A stretch of 64,000 nucleotides of DNA from Salinicoccus kekensis (GCF_900220995.1 NZ_OBQF01000001.1:124001-188000), one strand, 5' to 3'. Shown: positions 9,849 to 21,278, numbered from the stretch's first letter. Notes: generated by a model from the letters alone, not told the origin. Numbers and translations are program-made.

Positions 9849-11558
9849 ATGTCAGAGAAAAAAGATCTCAGAATCAACAGTAAAGTTTACACAGAAAGCA
9901 ACGTCAAGGCACCGAACCGTGCGATGCTCAGGGCGGTCGGCTTCACCGACGAGAAATTCCAGATGCCGCAGATCGGCGTGGCAAGCAACTGGGCGGAAAC
10001 GACGCCGTGCAACATCCACCTGAATGATCTGGCGCAGTTCGCAAAAGAGGGTGTCAGCACCTCAGGCGGTGTACCGATCCAGTTCAATACAATCACTGTC
10101 GCGGACGGCATCGCAATGGGCACGCAGGGTATGCGTTTTTCACTGCCTTCAAGGGACATCATCGCGGATTCGATCGAAACGATGGTCGGCGGACAGAACC
10201 TTGATGCACTTGTCGCGATCGGCGGCTGTGATAAAAACATGCCGGGCTGTGCCATCGCAATGGCAAACCTCAACGTCCCTGCCGTATTCGTCTACGGCGG
10301 AACGATCGCACCGGGCAGACATGACGGCGAGGACATCGACCTCGTCAGTGTCTTCGAAGGTGTCGGCAAATGGAACAACGGGGAGATCGATGATGAGGAA
10401 TTGAAGGCAATCGAATGCAACGGCTGTCCGGGACCGGGCGGCTGCGGCGGCATGTACACGGCAAACACCATGGCTGCAGCCCTGGAAGCTATGGGCATGA
10501 GCCTGCCGGGATCATCTTCGAACCCTGCTGCGTCCAAAGACAAGGAGCAGGATGTATATGAAGCGGGCAAAGCCGTTTTGAACCTCCTTGAAAAAGACAT
10601 ATATCCAAAAGACATCCTGACGAAAGAAGCGTTTGAAAATGCGATCACGGTCGTATACGCCCTCGGCGGTTCCACGAACGCAATCCTTCATCTGCTTGCC
10701 ATCGCACATGCGGCTGAAGTGGAACTGAGCATCGATGACTTCAACGTCATGCAGGAAAAAGTGCCGCATCTGGCGGATCTGAAGCCGAGCGGCAAGTATG
10801 TCTTCCAGGATCTTTACAATGTCGGCGGTGTGCAGGGCGTAATGAAGTATCTGTATGAAAACGACCTGATCCACGGCGACTGTCTGACGGTGACCGGCAA
10901 GACGATTGCTGAAAACCTCGAAGAAGTTGAACCACTGAAAGAAGGACAGGATGTCATCCTGCCGCTCGAGAAGCCGAAGCGTGCGGATGGTCCTCTGATC
11001 GTGCTTAAAGGGAACCTTGCACCATTAGGCGCAGTCGCGAAAGTATCGGGTGTCAAGGTGCGCCGTCATGAAGGTCCTGCCAAAGTGTTCGACACGGAGC
11101 AGGAGGCGATTGATGCAGTGATGGCCAATGAAATCGAAAAGGGCGATGTCGTCATCGTGCGTTATGTCGGACCGAAAGGCGGCCCGGGCATGCCCGAGAT
11201 GCTGTCGTTGTCCAGCCTGATTTCAGGAAAAGGTCTCGGCGAAGACGTCGCACTGCTCACGGACGGCAGATTCTCAGGCGGCACACGCGGCCTCGTCGTC
11301 GGCCATATTGCGCCTGAAGCGCAGGAAGGCGGCCCGGTTGCACTCGTCAAGACAGGCGACCTTGTGACGATCGACCAGGATATGAAGAATATCACGATGA
11401 ATGTCTCACCTGAAGAAATGAAGGCACGTGCGGACAAACTCGAACTGCCGCCGCTTTATAAGAAAGGCGTGCTCGGAAAGTATGCACATATCGTCTCCCA
11501 CTCCTCACTCGGTGCGGTGACGGATTTCCTGAACAGGGATGACATCAACCAAAGATGA
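9849..11558 (+). CDS. ilvD: Dihydroxy-acid dehydratase
   Basis: A 569-residue Fe-S dehydratase that converts 2,3-dihydroxy-3-methylbutanoate and -pentanoate to the 2-oxo acids of valine/leucine and isoleucine. Cluster ligands are seen in [11 protein letters not shown] and in [15 protein letters not shown]. The C-terminal half has [14 protein letters not shown] and [12 protein letters not shown]. Length is normal. It lies in a two-gene unit with the BASS transporter and is closed by its own terminator, so unlike the genes downstream it is not under the leucine T-box. Confidence 0.97.
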   Translation: MSEKKDLRINSKVYTESNVKAPNRAMLRAVGFTDEKFQMPQIGVASNWAETTPCNIHLNDLAQFAKEGVSTSGGVPIQFNTITVADGIAMGTQGMRFSLPSRDIIADSIETMVGGQNLDALVAIGGCDKNMPGCAIAMANLNVPAVFVYGGTIAPGRHDGEDIDLVSVFEGVGKWNNGEIDDEELKAIECNGCPGPGGCGGMYTANTMAAALEAMGMSLPGSSSNPAASKDKEQDVYEAGKAVLNLLEKDIYPKDILTKEAFENAITVVYALGGSTNAILHLLAIAHAAEVELSIDDFNVMQEKVPHLADLKPSGKYVFQDLYNVGGVQGVMKYLYENDLIHGDCLTVTGKTIAENLEEVEPLKEGQDVILPLEKPKRADGPLIVLKGNLAPLGAVAKVSGVKVRRHEGPAKVFDTEQEAIDAVMANEIEKGDVVIVRYVGPKGGPGMPEMLSLSSLISGKGLGEDVALLTDGRFSGGTRGLVVGHIAPEAQEGGPVALVKTGDLVTIDQDMKNITMNVSPEEMKARADKLELPPLYKKGVLGKYAHIVSHSSLGAVTDFLNRDDINQR

Positions 11559-11571
11559 ACATGATCAAAAG

Positions 11572-11602
11572 ACCCGGGCGATGTTAATCGTCCGGGTTTT
11601 TT
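11572..11602 (+). terminator. Terminator after ilvD
   Basis: ACCCGGGCGAT (11572-11582), loop GTTA, ATCGTCCGGGT (11587-11597) with one G-U pair, then six T. It separates ilvD from the T-box controlled operon. Confidence 0.88.
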
Positions 11603-11696
11603 ATATGCTGTGTGTATATTTTTATTTCAAACCCTTATATATCCATGAAAAAACTTTAAAAAACTTTAAAAAACCGAACAATGCATCACATCAAGG

Positions 11697-11711
11697 TTGT
11701 AATCGTTTTCA
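11697..11711 (+). promoter_or_regulatory. cre site upstream of the ilv-leu promoter
   Basis: TTGTAATCGTTTTCA matches the cre consensus WTGNAANCGNWNNCW at every position. It is centred near -87 from the predicted start point (about 11791). CcpA activates the Bacillus subtilis ilv-leu operon from a similar upstream position, so activation by CcpA in glucose is the likely role. A weak CodY-like box (11 of 15) lies at 11730-11744, between this site and the promoter. The rest of 11603-11755 is AT-rich with a tandem ACTTTAAAAA pair and no gene. Confidence 0.6.
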
Positions 11712-11755
11712 AATACAAAAGATTTAGACAATTTAAAAAAAACTTTGTGAAAAGG

Positions 11756-11784
11756 TTGATTTTTACGCGAAAAGGCTGTAATAT
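11756..11784 (+). promoter_or_regulatory. Promoter of the ilvBNC-leuABCD-ilvA operon
   Basis: TTGATT (11756-11761), a 17-base spacer and TAATAT (11779-11784). Transcription should start near 11791 and enter the T-box leader. Confidence 0.7.
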
Positions 11785-11791
11785 AACTCTC

Positions 11792-12195
11792 AACATCATA
11801 TCACAGAAATATCAGATTAATTCAAATCGAATAATCTACAAAGCTTTGAAGGGAATTTAAAGTTTGCCGTATTGATTTAAAGAGAATGGGACCCGGCTGA
11901 AAGCCCAGATCAATATAAACTTTATGCTCATCCCTGAGTGCTGTTCTGAAAGGTTCATACTTATTAGGATCAGCCGGGTGCGTCCCACCCGTTATTAACG
12001 GACTGCATGGTAAGTGATAAATTAAATGGAATGACCGCCATAAAATTAACTCCTTATTAACATTTACCCCTCTTATCATGCAGTCCATAAGGCCGGTACC
12101 GTGAGGTGCCGGCAAAAATGGGTGGTACCGTGAGTGAGCTCTTTTCTCCCCATTGTTACTTTGTAGCAGTGGGTGGAAAAGAGTTTTTTATTTTA
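11792..12195 (+). ncRNA. T-box leader, leucine-specific (CUC specifier)
   Basis: A T-box riboswitch that reads uncharged tRNA-Leu. In stem I, AAAGTTT pairs with AAACTTT and GGGA with TCCC, leaving an internal loop with specifier CTC at 11927-11929 followed by A. The distal arm has AGAGA (11881-11885) and the GGG/CCC-closed loop. A hairpin GCCGGTACC/GGTGCCGGC (about 12091-12113) precedes the T-box TGGGTGGTACCGTGAG (about 12119-12134), whose TGGT matches an ACCA acceptor end. The terminator CTCTTTTC (12139-12146) / GAAAAGAG (12176-12183) ends in a T run to 12195. Leucine starvation should switch it to the antiterminator. Confidence 0.9.
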
Positions 12196-12231
12196 GTAAA
12201 AGTGATTGAATGAAATGAGGAGGTCTTATCA

Positions 12232-13977
12232 ATGAAGACAGAACTGGCAATAAAAGAGGCGCAGTTGAATAGCAGAGTTGAAGAGGATTTTATGACAGGT
12301 GCCGATGTCTTGATTGAGGCGTTGGATAATCAAAATGTGGATACAGTATTCGGCTATCCTGGGGGTGCTGTACTGCCCATTTATGATGCACTCCACAAGA
12401 GCGATGCATCATTCAATCACATTTTATGCAGACATGAACAAGGTTTGATACACGCAGCTGAAGGATATGCGCGGACCACCGGGAAACCGGGCGTCGTGAT
12501 TGCGACGAGCGGACCGGGTGCGACAAACCTGATCACGGGCATCACGGATGCGATGATGGATTCACTTCCAATCGTCATATTCACAGGACAGGTGTCCACA
12601 GCCGTCATCGGTACTGATGCGTTCCAGGAGGCGGACCTCATCGGTCTGACCACGCCGATCACAAAGTACAATTACCAGGTGACGGATGTCAAAGATCTAC
12701 CAAGGATCGTAAGGGAAGCATTCCATATCGCCACTACAGGCAGACCAGGCCCGGTGGTGATCGATGTTCCAAAGAACATCTCACAGGAAATCGTCACGGA
12801 AACTTTTGAAACAGACTTTCATCTTCCGGGATATCAGCCGACGATCAACCCGAATCCGTTGCAGATCAAGCGTCTGATGGATGCGATGCGTACAGCGAAA
12901 AAACCGGTCATCCTATCGGGTGCAGGTGTGCAGTTCGCAAAAGCTTCCGAAGATCTGCTCGAGTTCGCTGAAAAGTACAGAATACCCGTCACTACGACAC
13001 TGCTCGGCCTCGGAACATTCCCAGGCACGCACGAACAGTCCCTCGGGATGGCAGGCATGCATGGTTCATATGCAGCGAATATGGCGATATACGAAGCGGA
13101 CCTCTTGATCAACATCGGCGCACGGTTCGACGACAGGCTGACGGGTGCGATACAGCACTTCGCACCAAATGCGAGAGTGGCCCATATCGACATCGACCCG
13201 GCCGAGATCGGCAAGAACATCGAAACACACATCCCTGTGGTTGGGGATGCCAAAGAAGCACTGAAACGCATGAACAAAACGGAAGTGGACTGCGAAGACC
13301 ATTCCGAGTGGTATGAGCAAGTAATGGAAAATAAAAACGATGCACCATTCTGGTACGAACGCAGCGATGATTTGATATCACCTCAGTGGCTGATCGAACA
13401 AATATATGAAGAAACCGAAGGCCGGGCAATCGTCACGACGGATGTCGGCCAGCACCAGATGTGGGCGGCGCAGTTCTATAAATTCGACGCAGCCAACCGG
13501 TTCGTCACAAGCGGAGGCCTCGGCACAATGGGCTTCGGCCTGCCGGCAGCCATCGGCGCACAGCTCGGCAGCAGGGATGATACCGTGGTGGCGATCGTCG
13601 GTGACGGCGGATTCCAGATGACGATGCAGGAAATGCAGACACTGAAGCATTACAACCTGCCGGTCAAAGTGGTCATCGTCAACAACGAGGCGCTTGGCAT
13701 GGTCAGGCAGTGGCAGGAGAAGTTCTATGAAGAACGCTATTCCGAGTCACTCCTCGACAACAACCCGGACTTCGTGAAACTTGGAGAAGCTTTCGGTGCA
13801 GAAACTTTCCAGGTGACAGAAGAAAGCAAAGTCAGGGAAACATTGAAGAAAGCATTCGAGCATGACGGCCCTGCCCTGATCGATGCGCGCATCGTCAAAC
13901 TGGACCTTGTATTCCCGATGGTGGCACCGGGCAAGGGGAACCATGAAATGATAGGAGTGAAACCATGCGAAGAATAA
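12232..13977 (+). CDS. ilvB: Acetolactate synthase, large (catalytic) subunit
   Basis: A 581-residue ThDP enzyme, first gene under the leucine T-box. It condenses two pyruvates to acetolactate, or pyruvate with 2-oxobutanoate to acetohydroxybutanoate. The N-terminal domain has the activating glutamate in [14 protein letters not shown] and SGPGATN. The C-terminal ThDP/Mg motif [14 protein letters not shown] runs to [12 protein letters not shown]. Length is that of biosynthetic AHAS rather than the shorter catabolic AlsS. It begins after GGAGG and overlaps ilvN by 13 bases. Confidence 0.97.
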   Translation: MKTELAIKEAQLNSRVEEDFMTGADVLIEALDNQNVDTVFGYPGGAVLPIYDALHKSDASFNHILCRHEQGLIHAAEGYARTTGKPGVVIATSGPGATNLITGITDAMMDSLPIVIFTGQVSTAVIGTDAFQEADLIGLTTPITKYNYQVTDVKDLPRIVREAFHIATTGRPGPVVIDVPKNISQEIVTETFETDFHLPGYQPTINPNPLQIKRLMDAMRTAKKPVILSGAGVQFAKASEDLLEFAEKYRIPVTTTLLGLGTFPGTHEQSLGMAGMHGSYAANMAIYEADLLINIGARFDDRLTGAIQHFAPNARVAHIDIDPAEIGKNIETHIPVVGDAKEALKRMNKTEVDCEDHSEWYEQVMENKNDAPFWYERSDDLISPQWLIEQIYEETEGRAIVTTDVGQHQMWAAQFYKFDAANRFVTSGGLGTMGFGLPAAIGAQLGSRDDTVVAIVGDGGFQMTMQEMQTLKHYNLPVKVVIVNNEALGMVRQWQEKFYEERYSESLLDNNPDFVKLGEAFGAETFQVTEESKVRETLKKAFEHDGPALIDARIVKLDLVFPMVAPGKGNHEMIGVKPCEE

Positions 13978-14483
13978 TTACGGCAACGGTCCAGAACTCC
14001 AGCGGGGTTCTGAACCGTGTGACCGGGCTACTGTCAAGACGCGGCTTCAATATTGAAAGTATCACAGTAGGCGGGACGGAACAGGAGGGCATCTCCAAGA
14101 TCACTTTCGTGGTGGAGGTCGAAGAAGAGCGCAAAGTGGAGCAGCTGACGAAGCAGCTTCATAAGCAGATCGACGTCCTGAAAGTGAACGACATCACCCA
14201 CCACAACAAAGTGGCCAGGGAGTTATGCCTCATCAAAGTGGTGGCGACACCGCAGAGCCGTTCCGAAATAAGCGGCATCGTGGAGCCCTTCCGTGCAAGG
14301 ATACTCGATATTTCAAAGAATTCCCTGATTGTGGAAGTGACCGGCAAGCCGGATAAGGTGGAGGCGCTCATTGACCTCCTCACACCTTACGGCATCAAGG
14401 AACTTTCACGCACAGGCATCACAGCATTCACCAGAGGCACACAGAGCAAACAAATTTCAGATTACCAAACATTAATAGTATAA
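13965..14483 (+). CDS. ilvN: Acetolactate synthase, small (regulatory) subunit
   Basis: A 172-residue regulatory subunit with an N-terminal ACT domain (about residues 3-75, [20 protein letters not shown]) and a C-terminal half of the IlvN/IlvH type. It activates IlvB and gives feedback inhibition by valine. The start lies inside the end of ilvB with GGAGTG before the ATG, so translation is coupled. It is also called ilvH. Length is typical of the long form. Confidence 0.96.
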   Translation: MRRIITATVQNSSGVLNRVTGLLSRRGFNIESITVGGTEQEGISKITFVVEVEEERKVEQLTKQLHKQIDVLKVNDITHHNKVARELCLIKVVATPQSRSEISGIVEPFRARILDISKNSLIVEVTGKPDKVEALIDLLTPYGIKELSRTGITAFTRGTQSKQISDYQTLIV

Positions 14484-15515
<1,032 letters not shown>

Positions 15516-15537
15516 TAGTAAGGAAGGATGATTGGCA

Positions 15538-17082
15538 ATGGCTGATATTCAAATTTTTGATACTACACTGAGGGATGGTGAACAATCGCCCGGGGTGAAT
15601 CTGAATAAGAGTGAAAAACTGGAGATTGCCAAACAGCTCGAGCGCCTCGGTGTGGATATTATTGAAGCGGGTTTCCCTGCAGCTTCCGAAGGTGACTTCG
15701 AAGCGGTGAAGCTGATTGCCGAGACTGTTAAGAATGCATCGGTGACGGCGCTTGCACGGACCCATAAAAAAGATATCGACCGGGCATACGAAGCTTTGAA
15801 GAACACTGAAAGACCGAGGATCCATATCTTTTTGGCGACTTCACCCATCCATATGGAATATAAACTGAAGATGACTGAAGAAGAAGTCTTGAAGAAATCC
15901 GTCGAGATGGTGAAATATGCCAAGGAGAGGTTCCCGGAAGTGGAATTTTCAGCTGAGGATGCGACGCGTTCCGATATAGATTTCCTGTGCAGGCTGATCG
16001 AGCAGGTGATCGATGCCGGTGCCACGGTGATCAACCTCCCGGATACAGTCGGCTTCACCACGCCCCATGAATACGGCCGGATGTTCAAAACGATCAGCGA
16101 GAGAGTGCCGAACATCAAAAATGTCAATCTATCCTGCCACTGCCATGACGACCTCGGCATGGCGGTCGCGAACTCCATGGCCGCCGTCGAAAACGGCGCA
16201 ACCCAGGTTGAATGCGCAGTGAACGGCATCGGCGAACGTGCAGGAAACGCTGCACTTGAAGAAATCGCCGTCGCCCTTGAAATCCGGAAAGACTTCTATC
16301 CTTACCAGACATCACTCGTGCTGAAGGAAATCAAACGTACAAGCGACATCGTCAGCAAGCTGACGGGCATGTACATCCAGGCGAACAAAGCGGTGATCGG
16401 ACGGAATGCCTACGCGCATGAATCCGGCATCCATCAGGACGGCGTGCTGAAAAATGCCGAAACCTATGAAATCATCACACCTGAACTCGTCGGTGTGTCC
16501 GAGAACACCCTGTTCCTCGGAAAACACTCCGGCCGTCACGCATTCAAGGACAAAGTGGCGGAGTTCAAACTCGAACTGAGTGAGGATGACATAACGGCAG
16601 CATTCAAGCGGTTCAAACTTCTGACGGACCAGAAGAAAGAAGTCACTGAAGATGACATATACACGATATTAATGGAAATAAAAACCGAGGACACAGATAT
16701 TCCTATGTACAAGATGGAGAACTTCCAGGTGAATTACGGGCCAGAAAACGGCACCGAAAGTGAAGTTTCACTCCGTACGCCGGCAGGCGAGACCGTCTCC
16801 AACACGACGACGGGGAGCGGCAGCGTCGATGCACTTTACGGCACGATAAAGAGCCTGATCGATATGGAACTGAACCTGATCGATTATCAGCTGAATTCCG
16901 TCGGACGCGGCAAAGATGCGCTTGCTGAAGCACATGTACAGCTGAAAGTGGACGGCCAGGTGATGAACGGGCGCGGCACTGCACAGGACGTGATCGAGGC
17001 TTCTGCAAATGCCTACATCAACGCAGTGAACCGTTACCTGATCAAGAACACAGAGGAAAAATCAGTCTCGGTCAGCAGATGA
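15538..17082 (+). CDS. leuA: 2-isopropylmalate synthase
   Basis: A 514-residue enzyme that condenses acetyl-CoA with 2-oxoisovalerate. The DRE-TIM barrel motif [11 protein letters not shown] and the metal site [11 protein letters not shown] are clear. The C-terminal LeuA dimer/regulatory domain (about residues 390-505) is present, so leucine feedback is expected. The ATG at 15538 follows AGGAAGGA at good spacing; an in-frame TTG six bases upstream is too close to the SD. Confidence 0.96.
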   Translation: MADIQIFDTTLRDGEQSPGVNLNKSEKLEIAKQLERLGVDIIEAGFPAASEGDFEAVKLIAETVKNASVTALARTHKKDIDRAYEALKNTERPRIHIFLATSPIHMEYKLKMTEEEVLKKSVEMVKYAKERFPEVEFSAEDATRSDIDFLCRLIEQVIDAGATVINLPDTVGFTTPHEYGRMFKTISERVPNIKNVNLSCHCHDDLGMAVANSMAAVENGATQVECAVNGIGERAGNAALEEIAVALEIRKDFYPYQTSLVLKEIKRTSDIVSKLTGMYIQANKAVIGRNAYAHESGIHQDGVLKNAETYEIITPELVGVSENTLFLGKHSGRHAFKDKVAEFKLELSEDDITAAFKRFKLLTDQKKEVTEDDIYTILMEIKTEDTDIPMYKMENFQVNYGPENGTESEVSLRTPAGETVSNTTTGSGSVDALYGTIKSLIDMELNLIDYQLNSVGRGKDALAEAHVQLKVDGQVMNGRGTAQDVIEASANAYINAVNRYLIKNTEEKSVSVSR

Positions 17083-17100
17083 CCAAAAGGAGTGCCATCC

Positions 17101-18168
17101 ATGAAAAAACATATACTGACCCTTCCGGGTGACGGCGTCGGCCCTGAAATAATGACTGGTGCCAAAGCGGTCCTTGAAAAGATCGCCGAAGATTTCAATC
17201 ATGAATTCACATTTGAAGAGGGCCTCATCGGGGGCGCCGCATATGATGCAGCCGGCACACCCCTCGATGACGAAACACTCGAGCGGGCAAAGAACGCAGA
17301 TGCGGTCCTGCTCGGTGCAGTCGGCGGTCCCAAATGGGATACGATTGATAAAACTTTGAGGCCGGAACAGGGACTCCTGAAAATCCGCAAGGAACTCGGG
17401 CTGTTCGCTAACTTAAGACCCATCAAAGTCTTCGATAAGCTGATACCCGCTTCACCACTGAAGGAAACCATCGTCGGCGGTACGGATATTTTATTCGTCC
17501 GGGAACTGACGGGGGGACTGTACTTCGGGCGGCCGAGTGAACGGCGGGACGGCGGCAATTCCGTCGTCGACACCCTCGTATACACTAAAGAAGAGATAGA
17601 ACGCATTGTCGAATACGGCTTCCAGGCGGCGAAGCTGCGCGGGGGCAGGCTCACTTCGGTGGACAAGGCAAACGTCCTTGAATCAAGCCGCATGTGGCGT
17701 GAAATCGTGGATGCCAAAAGTGCCGAGCACCCTGAAGTGAAAGTCGAGCACGCGCTCGTCGATTCCACGGCGATGAAGCTCATCACCAACCCGGCGCATT
17801 TCGATGTCGTCGTCACCGAAAACCTCTTCGGCGATATATTGAGTGATGAAGCATCGGTCATTACGGGATCGATCGGCCTCCTGCCATCGGCAAGCCTGAA
17901 CGGTGAAGGCTTCGGGCTGTATGAGCCGGTGCACGGTTCGGCCCCGGATATTGCCGGGCAGAACATCGTGAATCCCCTGGCCATGATCTTATCCGCTGCG
18001 ATGATGCTCAAATATTCATTCCATTTGAGTGAAGAGGCGGAAGCGGTCGAAGCTGCAGTGGACAATGCGCTGAAAGACGGCATCCATACATCGGACCTCG
18101 ACTTTGAAGGCGGCCGTAAGGTCGGCACTGAAGAGATGGTGGAAGCCGTAATGAGTTACATTAAATAA
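17101..18168 (+). CDS. leuB: 3-isopropylmalate dehydrogenase
   Basis: A 355-residue NAD-dependent oxidative decarboxylase. It begins KKHILTLPGDGVGPEI; RELTGGLYFG is the substrate-binding loop, and NLFGDILSDEASVITGS carries the metal and coenzyme contacts. The C-terminal EPVHGSAPDIAGQNIVNP is the family signature. The ATG at 17101 is eight bases after AAGGAG; the in-frame GTG at 17092 lies inside that SD. Confidence 0.96.
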   Translation: MKKHILTLPGDGVGPEIMTGAKAVLEKIAEDFNHEFTFEEGLIGGAAYDAAGTPLDDETLERAKNADAVLLGAVGGPKWDTIDKTLRPEQGLLKIRKELGLFANLRPIKVFDKLIPASPLKETIVGGTDILFVRELTGGLYFGRPSERRDGGNSVVDTLVYTKEEIERIVEYGFQAAKLRGGRLTSVDKANVLESSRMWREIVDAKSAEHPEVKVEHALVDSTAMKLITNPAHFDVVVTENLFGDILSDEASVITGSIGLLPSASLNGEGFGLYEPVHGSAPDIAGQNIVNPLAMILSAAMMLKYSFHLSEEAEAVEAAVDNALKDGIHTSDLDFEGGRKVGTEEMVEAVMSYIK

Positions 18169-18193
18169 TAAGAATAAGAGAGTTGATTGAGGA

Positions 18194-19609
18194 ATGGCTG
18201 AGAAAAAAACTATTATTGATAAAATCTGGGAAAAACATGTTGTTCATAGAGAAGAGGGACAGCCGGATTTAATATACATCGATCAGCATTTAGTTCACGA
18301 AGTCACTTCTCCTCAGGCATTTGAAGGTTTAAGGCTGACAGGCCGGAAAGTCCGGCGGCCGGACCTCACTTTTGCAACGATGGACCACAACGTACCGACG
18401 AAGGACCGTGAAAACGTCAAAGATGAAATTTCGGCGAAACAGATGGATGCGCTGAAGAAGAACTGTAAGGATTTCGGCGTGAAACTTGCCGATATGTTCC
18501 ATCCGGATCAGGGCATCGTCCACGTCATCGGGCCGCAGCTTGGTCTGACGCAGCCGGGCAAGACGATCGTCTGCGGGGACAGCCACACTTCCACCCATGG
18601 TGCATTCGGTGCGCTTGCATTCGGCATCGGGACGAGTGAAGTGGAGCATGTTCTTGCCACACAGACTCTGTACGGCGACCGTCCGAAGACGATGAACGTC
18701 AAAGTCAACGGCCCGCTTGGTGCCGGAGTGACCGCAAAGGACCTGATCCTTGCGATCATCGGAAAATTCGGCGTGAAGTTCGGTACGGGTTATGTCGTGG
18801 AATACACGGGTGAAGCTGTACGTGATCTGACGATGGAAGGCCGCATGACGGTCTGCAACATGTCCATCGAAGGCGGTGCAAGGGCAGGCCTGATATCACC
18901 GGATCAGAAGACGGTGGATTTCCTCACCGGCCGCCGCTACGTTCCAAAAGACGAAGCGGAATTCAATGCACTGGCTGAGGAGTGGCTTGCGCTTGCAACG
19001 GATGAAGGTGCAGAGTATGATAAAACGATAGAAATCGATGCTACAGAAATCGAACCGCAGGTGTCATGGGGCACGAACCCGGGCATGGTCGTTCCGATCA
19101 GCGGCACGACACCATCACTTGAGTCCGTGGAGAACAAGGATGAAATCGGCCGTGCGCTGACCTATATGAACCTTGAAGAAAACCAGCCGATCACATCGAT
19201 TGAGATCGACCATGTGTTCATCGGGTCATGTACGAACTCGAGGGTGCGTGACCTGCAGCGAGCAGCGGAAATCATCGACGGGAAGAAAGTCAAAGACGGC
19301 ATCAAGGCGATCGTCGTACCCGGCTCATTCCTTGTGAAGATGGAAGCTGAGGAGCTTGGGCTCGATAAAGTGTTCAAATCTGCAGGCTTCGAATGGCGGG
19401 ATGCAGGCTGCAGTGCCTGCCTCGGAATGAACGATGATGTCATACCGGCCGGCGGCCGCTGTGCATCAACTTCAAACCGTAACTTCGAAGGCCGCCAGGG
19501 CAACGGCGCCATGACGCATCTTGTAAGCCCTGAGATGGCTGCAGCTGCAGCGATTGAAGGCAGGTTCGTGGATGTCCGTGAATACGGTAAAGAACCGCAG
19601 ATTTCTTAA
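18194..19609 (+). CDS. leuC: 3-isopropylmalate dehydratase, large subunit
   Basis: A 471-residue aconitase-type large subunit that isomerises 2- to 3-isopropylmalate with LeuD. The 4Fe-4S cysteines are in [13 protein letters not shown] and [12 protein letters not shown]. The early [19 protein letters not shown] stretch is the family signature. Length is normal. It lies 15 bases before leuD. Confidence 0.97.
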   Translation: MAEKKTIIDKIWEKHVVHREEGQPDLIYIDQHLVHEVTSPQAFEGLRLTGRKVRRPDLTFATMDHNVPTKDRENVKDEISAKQMDALKKNCKDFGVKLADMFHPDQGIVHVIGPQLGLTQPGKTIVCGDSHTSTHGAFGALAFGIGTSEVEHVLATQTLYGDRPKTMNVKVNGPLGAGVTAKDLILAIIGKFGVKFGTGYVVEYTGEAVRDLTMEGRMTVCNMSIEGGARAGLISPDQKTVDFLTGRRYVPKDEAEFNALAEEWLALATDEGAEYDKTIEIDATEIEPQVSWGTNPGMVVPISGTTPSLESVENKDEIGRALTYMNLEENQPITSIEIDHVFIGSCTNSRVRDLQRAAEIIDGKKVKDGIKAIVVPGSFLVKMEAEELGLDKVFKSAGFEWRDAGCSACLGMNDDVIPAGGRCASTSNRNFEGRQGNGAMTHLVSPEMAAAAAIEGRFVDVREYGKEPQIS

Positions 19610-19624
19610 AGGAGGATATCAATA

Positions 19625-20221
19625 ATGGAAGCAATTGAAAAACACACCGGTACTGTTTATCCTCTCGATAGAGATAATGTGGATACCGACCAGATCATTC
19701 CAAAGCAGTTTTTGAAAAGGATCGAACGCACAGGCTTTGGTGAATATGTATTCCATAACTGGCGTTTTGATGACGATGGCAATCCGAGGGATAATTTCGA
19801 CCTCGACAGCCCGAAATACGAAGGTGCGTCAATCCTGGTTGCAGGCGAGAACTTCGGCTGCGGATCTTCCAGGGAGCATGCGCCGTGGGCACTGCTTGAT
19901 TTCGGTTTCAAAGTCATCATTGCACCAAGCTTCGCCGACATCTTCTACAGCAATGCTTTCAAAAATGGCATCATCGTCATTGAAGCTGAAGAAGAGAAAG
20001 TGAAGGAATGGCAGGAAAAAGCCCGAAGTGGAGACTTCATGCTGGCAGTCGACCTCGTCGAACAGACGGTGACTTCTGACAGCGGAGTATATAAATTTGA
20101 CATCCCGTCATACCATAAAGAAAAACTCATCAACGGATGGGATGACATTTCACTGACATTGCAGCTTGAAGACAAAATCAAACAATATGAGGAGAGTGGT
20201 GGTCGCATGGGGATTTCTTAA
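19625..20221 (+). CDS. leuD: 3-isopropylmalate dehydratase, small subunit
   Basis: A 198-residue swivelling-domain subunit with DNVDTDQIIPKQFLKRIERT near the N-terminus and ENFGCGSSREHAPWAL, the substrate-binding loop. The ATG at 19625 follows GGAGGATATCAATA. It ends KIKQYEESGGRMGIS, some residues longer than the staphylococcal protein as I recall it. The final codons cover a GGGG run where the reading frame of ilvA begins one base out of phase. A single extra G there would fuse LeuD to IlvA. Confidence 0.95.
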   Translation: MEAIEKHTGTVYPLDRDNVDTDQIIPKQFLKRIERTGFGEYVFHNWRFDDDGNPRDNFDLDSPKYEGASILVAGENFGCGSSREHAPWALLDFGFKVIIAPSFADIFYSNAFKNGIIVIEAEEEKVKEWQEKARSGDFMLAVDLVEQTVTSDSGVYKFDIPSYHKEKLINGWDDISLTLQLEDKIKQYEESGGRMGIS

Positions 20222-21228
20222 CCGGTGGATTAGTTCAGGATGCCTGGAGGCATCTTGAATCAACAATCCACAATACGCCTTTAGTCACATCGAATACTAC
20301 GGACTTACGTACAGACAGAGAAGTTTATTTCAAAATGGAAAATCAACAGAAGACGGGCGCGTTCAAATTCAGGGGCGCAAGTTATAAGTTGATGAAACTA
20401 TCTGCTTCAGAGTTGTCAAAAGGAGTGCTGACGGCTTCAGCCGGAAACCACGCACAGGGCGTGGCGCTTGCTGCCGCGAAACTCGGTGCCGAAGCCACAA
20501 TATTCATGGCGGAGTCTACTCCGACCAATAAAGTGGAGGCGACGAGGGGATACGGCGCGAATGTCATTTTGACCGGGGAAAGTTTCCAGGAGGCGTATGA
20601 CGCATCGCTTGAGCACCAGAAAAAGACCGGTGCGACTTACGTCCATCCTTTTGATGACTATGACATTATGGCAGGTCAAGGGACGATAGCATTTGAAATG
20701 CTGGCTCAACAGCCGGATCTCGATACACTGATTGTTCCGATCGGCGGCGGTGGCCTGATCAGCGGCATAGCAGTCGCTGCAAAAACGATCAACCCATGCA
20801 TACGGGTGATCGGTGTACAGGCCGAAAGGGCGCCATCAACTTTCAAAGCCTACCACGATGGATTGGTTGAACGATTGAAAAGCGTTACGACCATCGCAGA
20901 AGGAATAGCAGTCAAAGAGCCAGGTCAGTTGACATTGCCTATAATCAATAAGTATGTAGACGATGTAATTTGCGTATCGGAGCCGGAAATCGCTGATGCG
21001 ATGATCTATTTCCTTGAAAGAAGCAAAACTTTGGTGGAAGGCGCAGGTGCAGCAGCACTTGCCTGCCTGCTCAACCATCATGACACGATCGATTCTAAAA
21101 AAACAGGCATTGTCGTCAGCGGCGGCAATATCGACATCTCAAGAATGCCGGACATACAGAGTCTGGCAAAAGAACTCCGTGTTGAAGCGGGCCTGGATAA
21201 CCGTGAGCTCGTGAAGAATCGGCATTGA
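20212..21228 (+). CDS. ilvA: Threonine dehydratase, short form; 5' end disrupted or out of frame with a start
   Basis: A PLP enzyme deaminating threonine to 2-oxobutanoate. Homologous sequence runs from about 20212 (DFLTGGLVQDAWRHLES), but this frame has no ATG, GTG, TTG or CTG until ATG 20335. Starting there would lose about 40 residues of the fold. The PLP lysine is in TGAFKFRGA; SAGNHAQG and the phosphate loop GGGGLISG are present. At about 340 residues it lacks the C-terminal ACT-like regulatory domain of full-length IlvA and resembles TdcB-type enzymes. ATG 20207 would be a natural start if the following GGGG had one more G, but it is in leuD's frame. Sequencing indel, true frameshift or -1 slippage are all possible. 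Confidence 0.75.
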   Translation, partial: DFLTGGLVQDAWRHLESTIHNTPLVTSNTTDLRTDREVYFKMENQQKTGAFKFRGASYKLMKLSASELSKGVLTASAGNHAQGVALAAAKLGAEATIFMAESTPTNKVEATRGYGANVILTGESFQEAYDASLEHQKKTGATYVHPFDDYDIMAGQGTIAFEMLAQQPDLDTLIVPIGGGGLISGIAVAAKTINPCIRVIGVQAERAPSTFKAYHDGLVERLKSVTTIAEGIAVKEPGQLTLPIINKYVDDVICVSEPEIADAMIYFLERSKTLVEGAGAAALACLLNHHDTIDSKKTGIVVSGGNIDISRMPDIQSLAKELRVEAGLDNRELVKNRH

Positions 21229-21247
21229 AAACAAAGTTAAAGCTAAT

Positions 21248-21278
21248 GGCGCGTCCGGGAGACCGGGCGCGTCTTTTT
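21248..21278 (+). terminator. Terminator of the ilv-leu operon
   Basis: GGCGCGTCCGG (21248-21258), loop GAGA, CCGGGCGCGTC (21263-21273) with two G-U pairs, then five T. Confidence 0.88.

Noticed and set aside
11925-11999. Leader peptide beginning at ATG 11924 and rich in Leu/Ile/Arg codons before ilvB
   Set aside because: No SD, and the bases lie inside T-box stem I, where the CUC is explained as the specifier.
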